Positions 32,504-36,817 of a stretch of 36,817 nucleotides of DNA are shown piece after piece. Made by a program: the position numbers and the translations under genes. Source of the stretch: Mycobacterium sp. PO1 (lineage in GTDB: Bacteria > Actinomycetota > Actinomycetes > Mycobacteriales > Mycobacteriaceae); assembly GCF_017312405.1 (NCBI RefSeq), contig NZ_BLTG01000049.1, positions 1 through 36,817 of the forward strand, in the 5' to 3' direction. Numbering within the stretch: the stretch's first letter is position 1; every line of letters begins with the position of its first letter. A model generated the notes under the pieces. That model saw only the letters and a list, made by a program, of their open reading frames with translations, had not been told where the DNA came from and did not search any database.

Positions 32504-33685
32504 ATGTCCCGTGAAATTGATCCCCGCCTGCTGGCCCGCTTGACCGCCGGCCGCACGACACGCCGCCGGTTCCTGGGCGGCAGCGCCGCGGCCGCTGCGG
32601 GACTGACGTTGGGCTCGTCGCTGCTGGCGGCGTGCGGTTCGGACAGTGACACGTCCAGCACGGCCACCGACGCCGGCGGACCCGCCAGCGGCACCCTGCG
32701 GATCTCGAACTGGCCGCTGTACATGGCCGACGGTTTCGTGGCCGGCTTCCAGACGGCCTCCGGTATCACCGTCGACTACAAAGAGGACTTCAACGACAAC
32801 GAGCAGTGGTTCGCCAAGGTCAAGGAGCCGCTGTCGCGCAAGCAGGACATCGGCGCCGACCTGGCGGTGCCGACGACGTTCATGGCGGTGCGGCTGCATC
32901 AGCTCGGCTGGCTGAACAACATCAATCACGACGCCGTCCCGAACATCAAGAACCTGCGCACCGACCTGCTGGAGGCCAGCGTGGACCCGGGCCGCGAGTT
33001 CAGCGCGCCCTACATGTCCGGTCTGGTCGGCATCGCTTACAACCGGGCGGCCACCGGACGTGACCTGACCACCATCGACGACATGTGGGACCCTGCCTTC
33101 AAGGGCCGGGTGAGCATGTTCTCCGACGCGCAGGACGGCCTGGGCATGATCATGCTGTCCCAGGGCAACTCCCCCGAGAATCCGACCACCGAGAGCGTGC
33201 AGCAGGCCATCGACCTGGTGCGTGAACAGAAGGATCGCGGTCAGATCCGCCGGTTCACCGGCAACGACTACGCCGACGATCTGGCGGCCGGCAATGTCGC
33301 TGTCGCGCAGGCCTATTCCGGCGACATCGTGCAGTTGCAGGCCGACAACCCCGACCTGCAGTTCGTGGTTCCGGAAACCGGCGCCACCACGTTCGTCGAC
33401 ACCATGGTGATCCCGTACACCACGCAGAACCAGAAGGCCGCCGAGGCGTGGATCGACTACGTCTACGACAGGGCGAACTACGCCAAGCTGGTGTCGTTCG
33501 TCCAGTACATCCCGGTGTTGTCGGACATGACCGAGGAGTTGGAGAAGATCGATCCGGAGTCGGCCAACAACCCGCTGATCAACCCGCCGCAGTCGGTGCT
33601 CGACAAGGCGAAGGGCTGGGCCGCGCTCACCGACGAGCAGACCCAGGAGTTCAACACCGCTTATGCCGCCGTGACCGGCGGCTGA
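32504..33685 (+). CDS. potD: Polyamine-type ABC transporter substrate-binding lipoprotein
   Basis: A 393-residue PotD-like binding protein. The N-terminus has a twin-arginine motif TRRRFLGG (19-26), a hydrophobic stretch and a lipobox LLAAC with the lipidated cysteine at C44, so it should be exported folded through Tat and anchored in the membrane. The mature part has the family blocks LRISNWPLYMADG, FNDNEQWFAKV and YNRAATGRDLTTIDDMWDPAFKGRVSM. Polyamines are the expected ligand, though related proteins bind other cations. AAGG lies upstream of the ATG; the frame before it overlaps potA. Second gene of the operon, 55 bases after potA. Confidence 0.9.
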   Translation: MSREIDPRLLARLTAGRTTRRRFLGGSAAAAAGLTLGSSLLAACGSDSDTSSTATDAGGPASGTLRISNWPLYMADGFVAGFQTASGITVDYKEDFNDNEQWFAKVKEPLSRKQDIGADLAVPTTFMAVRLHQLGWLNNINHDAVPNIKNLRTDLLEASVDPGREFSAPYMSGLVGIAYNRAATGRDLTTIDDMWDPAFKGRVSMFSDAQDGLGMIMLSQGNSPENPTTESVQQAIDLVREQKDRGQIRRFTGNDYADDLAAGNVAVAQAYSGDIVQLQADNPDLQFVVPETGATTFVDTMVIPYTTQNQKAAEAWIDYVYDRANYAKLVSFVQYIPVLSDMTEELEKIDPESANNPLINPPQSVLDKAKGWAALTDEQTQEFNTAYAAVTGG

Positions 33686-33689
33686 GTTC

Positions 33690-34565
33690 ATGGCAGGCGT
33701 AGCAGCCAGCAGCCGGCAACGGAGCAAGATCGCTCCCTACCTGATGGTCCTGCCGGCCCTGGTGTATCTCGGCGTGTTCTTCGTGGTGCCGTTCTTCACG
33801 CTCGCACGCACGTCGTTGTCGGAGACCAGCGGCTCGGTGTTCCTTCCCACGCTCACCTTCGCGTGGGACTTCGGCAACTACACCCAGGCGTTCAGCGAGT
33901 ACCGGGAGCCGATCCTGCGGTCGTTCGGGTACGCGTTCGTGGCCACGGTGTTGTGCCTGCTGATGGCCTTCCCGCTCGCCTACGTGATCGCATTCAAGGC
34001 AGGCAGATACAAGAACCTCATCCTCGGCCTGGTCATCCTGCCGTTCTTCGTCACGTTCCTGATCCGCACGCTGGCATGGAAGACCATCCTCGCCGACGAA
34101 GGATGGGTCGTCAGTGCGCTCGGCACCGTCGGACTGCTGCCTGAGGAGGGCCGGTTGCTCTCGACGAGCTGGGCGGTGATCGGCGGGCTCACCTACAACT
34201 GGATCATCTTCATGATCCTGCCGCTCTACGTCAGCCTGGAGAAGATCGACCCGCGCCTGCTCGAGGCGTCGAAAGACCTGTACTCGTCGGCCACCCGCAG
34301 CTTCCGCAAGGTGATCCTGCCGTTGGCCATGCCGGGCGTGCTGGCAGGCAGCATGCTCGTCTTCATCCCTTCGGTCGGCGATTTCATCAACGCCGACTAC
34401 CTGGGCAGTACCCAGACGACGATGATCGGCAACGTCATCCAGAAACAGTTCCTGGTGGTCAAGGACTACCCCGCCGCGGCCGCGTTGTCACTGGTGCTGA
34501 TGCTGATCATCCTCGGCGGAGTGCTGCTCTACACCCGGGCCCTCGGCACGGAGGACCTGGTATGA
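33690..34565 (+). CDS. potB: Polyamine-type ABC transporter permease (first)
   Basis: A 291-residue permease with six hydrophobic helices: YLMVLPALVYLGVFFVVPFF at the N-terminus, then helices around FGYAFVATVLCLLMAFPLAYVIAF and LILGLVILPFFVTFLIRTLAW. The cytoplasmic coupling loop LLEASKDLYSSATRSFRKVILPLAMPGV carries the EAA motif that contacts the ATPase. It starts five bases after the potD stop and overlaps the next permease gene by four bases (ATGA). Confidence 0.9.
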   Translation: MAGVAASSRQRSKIAPYLMVLPALVYLGVFFVVPFFTLARTSLSETSGSVFLPTLTFAWDFGNYTQAFSEYREPILRSFGYAFVATVLCLLMAFPLAYVIAFKAGRYKNLILGLVILPFFVTFLIRTLAWKTILADEGWVVSALGTVGLLPEEGRLLSTSWAVIGGLTYNWIIFMILPLYVSLEKIDPRLLEASKDLYSSATRSFRKVILPLAMPGVLAGSMLVFIPSVGDFINADYLGSTQTTMIGNVIQKQFLVVKDYPAAAALSLVLMLIILGGVLLYTRALGTEDLV

Positions 34566-35419
34566 CGACTCAGGCCGGCGCGGCCGTCGCCACCGCCGCC
34601 ACCCAGCCGCCGCAACCCAAAAAGGTGCGGGCACGCCGCAATTGGGGCGACGGGGTGCTGCGCCTCGTGGCGGGGCTGGTGCTGCTCTTCCTGTTCCTGC
34701 CGATCTTCGTCATCATCCTGTTCTCGTTCAACAAGCCCCTGGGCAAGTTCAACTACGCCTGGCAGGGGTTCACCTTCGAGAACTGGGCTGACCCGTTCAA
34801 GTACCCCGCGCTCACCGATGCACTGCTGCTCAGCCTCAACGTGGCCGCGGTGTCGACGGCCATCGCGCTGGTGCTGGGCACCCTGGTGGCCATCGCGCTG
34901 GTGCGCCAGCGCTGGCGGGGCCATCGGGCCGTGGACACCTTCCTGGTGTTGCCGCTCACCGCGCCCGAGGTGGTCATCGGTGCGGCGCTGCTGACACTGT
35001 TCCTCGATTTCGGCTGGGCGGCCGGCTACACCACGATTCTGATCGCGCACATCGCGTTCGAGGTGAGCTTCATCGCGATGACGGTGCGTGCCAGGGTGCG
35101 CGGGTTCGACTGGACGCTCGAGGACGCCTCACTCGACCTCGGGGCCGGTCCGGCCCGCACGTTCTTCCGGGTGACGCTGCCGCTGATCGTGCCGGGCATC
35201 GTGGCGGCGGCGATGCTGTCGTTCGCGCTGTCGCTCGACGACTTCATCATCACCTACTTCGTCAGCGGGTCGACCGTGACCTATCCGCTGTACGTCAACG
35301 CCGCGGTCAAGGCAGCCGTGCCGCCGCAGATCAACGTGCTGGCCACCGCGATCCTGGGCGTCAGCTTGCTCTTGCTGGCAGTCGGGACACTCTGGCGCCG
35401 TAAACGATTCGAGGGTTGA
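34562..35419 (+). CDS. potC: Polyamine-type ABC transporter permease (second)
   Basis: A 285-residue permease with six helices. VLLFLFLPIFVIILFSFN is the first, ALLLSLNVAAVSTAIALVLGTLVAIAL a later one. The EAA loop is LEDASLDLGAGPARTFFRVTLPLIVPGI, and FALSLDDFIITYFVSG is the signature of PotC proteins. The polar N-terminus has about 30 residues. Last gene of the importer operon; the region after its stop shows no obvious intrinsic terminator before the convergent gene at 35465. Confidence 0.9.
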   Translation: MTTQAGAAVATAATQPPQPKKVRARRNWGDGVLRLVAGLVLLFLFLPIFVIILFSFNKPLGKFNYAWQGFTFENWADPFKYPALTDALLLSLNVAAVSTAIALVLGTLVAIALVRQRWRGHRAVDTFLVLPLTAPEVVIGAALLTLFLDFGWAAGYTTILIAHIAFEVSFIAMTVRARVRGFDWTLEDASLDLGAGPARTFFRVTLPLIVPGIVAAAMLSFALSLDDFIITYFVSGSTVTYPLYVNAAVKAAVPPQINVLATAILGVSLLLLAVGTLWRRKRFEG

Positions 35420-35464
35420 CGAGCGTCGTCCTGAACCGGGCGCTGTCCTCGATCAGCGTCGGCC

Positions 35465-35821
35465 TCAGCCGGCGCCGAGGCGCACCCGCACCGTCACGCG
35501 ACCCCGGTCGTCGCGGTGTGCCACCGCGTGACCCGTGCGGTCGGCACCGTCGAGGCCGACGAGCGTGATCGGTCCGCCTCCATCGGTGAAATTGCGCCAC
35601 CACGTCTTGGAGTCGGGAGTCATGACCCGGATGACGAGGTCGTCGCCGTCGCGGCGATAGTTGACCGGGGTCTGGAATGTCCGGCCCGAACGACGGCCGG
35701 AGTACCGGACGGCGACCATGTTGCGGCGCAGCAGTGCACCGAGGCCCGGCACGTCGAGCAGCCGCATCGCGCCGGTGTTCAATGCCCCCACCAGGGGTGA
35801 ACGAAATATGCCACTGGCCAT
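35465..35821 (-). CDS. Deazaflavin (F420)-dependent nitroreductase-family protein, short
   Basis: A 118-residue DUF385/Ddn-type split-barrel protein. MVAVRYSGRRSGRTFQTPVNYRRDGDDLVIRV is the typical phosphate-binding 'GRKSG--TPV' block, followed by KTWWRNF, the usual WWRN motif of F420-binding members. It is shorter than Ddn and lacks the longer N-terminal helix. It may bind F420 or a flavin and reduce an unknown substrate. ACGGTGA five bases before the ATG at 35821 supports that start; an ATG at 35827 is possible. It lies 28 bases after the EamA gene on the same strand and is probably co-transcribed. Confidence 0.85.
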   Translation of the reverse strand: MASGIFRSPLVGALNTGAMRLLDVPGLGALLRRNMVAVRYSGRRSGRTFQTPVNYRRDGDDLVIRVMTPDSKTWWRNFTDGGGPITLVGLDGADRTGHAVAHRDDRGRVTVRVRLGAG

Positions 35822-35849
35822 GTGCATCACCGTATCTCGGTGGGAGCTC

Positions 35850-36716
35850 TCAGGCGATCTCCAACCCGACCGGGGCCGAGCGCGCCCCGGCGCGGGCAGC
35901 ACCGATGCCGGCTGCCACGACCACGCAGATCCCGATCAGACCGAAGGGACCGGGAACCTGGTGCAGCACCAGGAAGCCGACGACCATCGCGAATCCGGGC
36001 TCGAGACTCATCAGCGTGCCGAAGGCGGCGGCGGTGAGGCGGCGCAGCGCCAGGAGTTCGAGCGTGAACGGCACCACCGGCAACAGCACCGCGATCCCGG
36101 CGCCGAGCAGCAGGATCTGGGGTGTCATCCGGTCGAGCACCACGGGTCCGACTGCCAGGGTCGCGACCAGACCGGCGACGGGCATGGAGATGGCCAGCGC
36201 ATGGATCCCGGTGACCTGGTCACCCACGCGCTGGGTGAGCAGGATGTATCCCGCCCAGCAGGCGGCCGCGGCCAACGCGTACCCGACGCCCACCGGGTCG
36301 ACGGTGCCCGACCACGGCTGGGTGAGCAGCACGACGCCGAGCGCGGCCAACCCCGGCCACAGCAGGCGCGTGCGGCCGCGACCTCTGGCCACCGCGACCC
36401 CGAGCGGTCCGAGGAACTCGAGCGCGCTGGCAGTTCCGAGCGGGATGCGGTCCACCGCAGCCATGAACAGCAGGGTGACCCCGGCTGTCACGACGCCGAG
36501 CAGCACACACGTCAGGAAGCTGCTGCGCGTGTAGGCGGCCGGGCGCGGACGGACGATGACCAGCAGCAGGACCCCGGCCCACGCCAGTCGCAGCCACGCG
36601 ACCCCCTCGACGCCGATCCGGTCGATCAGGGTGACCGAGATCGCCAGGCCCATCTGCAGGGAGACCCCGGCGGCCACGGCCATCGCGGCGCCCGTCCGCG
36701 CCTGATTTGCTGCCAC
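35850..36716 (-). CDS. EamA/DMT family exporter (RhtA-like)
   Basis: A 288-residue membrane protein with ten hydrophobic helices in two EamA repeats. The second helix region WLRLAWAGVLLLVIVRP, FMAAVDRIPLGTASALEFLGPLGVA and, in the second half, LEPGFAMVVGFLVLHQVPGPFGLIGICVVVAAG are characteristic of RhtA/YdcZ-type amino acid or metabolite exporters. The GTG at 36716 gives the family's usual length; the frame continues upstream to 36800, but that extension is polar and reaches palindromic DNA. The start remains uncertain. Confidence 0.84.
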   Translation of the reverse strand: MAANQARTGAAMAVAAGVSLQMGLAISVTLIDRIGVEGVAWLRLAWAGVLLLVIVRPRPAAYTRSSFLTCVLLGVVTAGVTLLFMAAVDRIPLGTASALEFLGPLGVAVARGRGRTRLLWPGLAALGVVLLTQPWSGTVDPVGVGYALAAAACWAGYILLTQRVGDQVTGIHALAISMPVAGLVATLAVGPVVLDRMTPQILLLGAGIAVLLPVVPFTLELLALRRLTAAAFGTLMSLEPGFAMVVGFLVLHQVPGPFGLIGICVVVAAGIGAARAGARSAPVGLEIA

Positions 36717-36776
36717 CCCTGCATTGAACGGGACGGTCGCGGTCGCGGTCCACGCGATTTCGGGCCACGGGGTCCC

Positions 36777-36817
36777 GCCGGACAGGTCCGGCCCCAACAC
36801 TCAGCCGGACAGGTCCG
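36777..36817. promoter_or_regulatory. Doubled palindrome upstream of the EamA gene
   Basis: A 14-base direct repeat GCCGGACAGGTCCG occurs at 36777-36790 and 36804-36817, the window edge. Each copy contains the inverted repeat CGGAC-AG-GTCCG. The copies are 27 bases apart centre to centre, about two and a half helical turns. It lies 60 to 100 bases before the preferred EamA start and may be a pair of operators. Confidence 0.5.

Overview
The window is GC-rich chromosomal DNA that reads as a mycobacterium, most likely a fast-growing environmental Mycolicibacterium-type species. Supporting signs are a WhiB4-like iron-sulfur regulator, a TIGR03617-type F420-dependent luciferase-like oxidoreductase, a deazaflavin-dependent (DUF385-type) protein, a molybdopterin enzyme paired with a TetR gene as at Rv0196-Rv0197 of M. 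tuberculosis, an endolysin-like amidase of the mycobacteriophage LysA type, and several TetR/SDR/SRPBCC genes. I saw no tRNA, rRNA, CRISPR array, insertion sequence or phage structural gene.

Layout. 171-2812: an HSD10-like SDR, a RibD_C reductase, a WhiB4-like gene with an odd C-terminal run-on, a 50-residue zinc-ribbon-like protein and a TetR regulator. 2827-7417: an operon divergent from that TetR gene (lipocalin-like DUF7064/AttH-type protein, F420 oxidoreductase, PEP-synthase/rifampin-phosphotransferase-like enzyme), with a palindromic operator between. 7446-10562: a second TetR gene with two strong palindromes, then an operon of two tandemly duplicated six-helix membrane proteins and orphan cytochrome-oxidase subunit III and IV-like proteins. 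10524-12143: a CPA2 antiporter with an RCK domain.

12355-17113 is the most unusual region. A membrane-anchored RNase T2 (12692-13459, minus) is divergent from an operon of a 12-helix flippase-like membrane protein with a large cytosolic tail (13602-15680) and, overlapping it by 11 bases, a stand-alone reverse transcriptase with all core motifs including YNDD (15670-17004). A hairpin plus U-tract terminator follows, and a hairpin-rich 97-base gap lies beyond the RNase T2 gene. I know of no described system with this composition; it is the candidate new system here.

17135-28849: an aminoglycoside-phosphotransferase/lipocalin fusion, a small membrane protein, an extended SDR, TetR plus molybdopterin oxidoreductase, the LysA-like amidase, SRPBCC, DoxX and SnoaL-like proteins, a PHP phosphoesterase, a thioesterase abutting a broken SDR gene, a small GC-rich repeat, and TspO. 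29030-36817: an MFS exporter, a second SRPBCC protein, a complete polyamine-type ABC transporter (potA-potD-potB-potC), a deazaflavin-dependent protein and an EamA exporter with a doubled palindrome upstream.

Start codons were chosen by Shine-Dalgarno spacing, overlap with neighbours and domain limits. All functional names come from motif recognition by eye; no database search was run.
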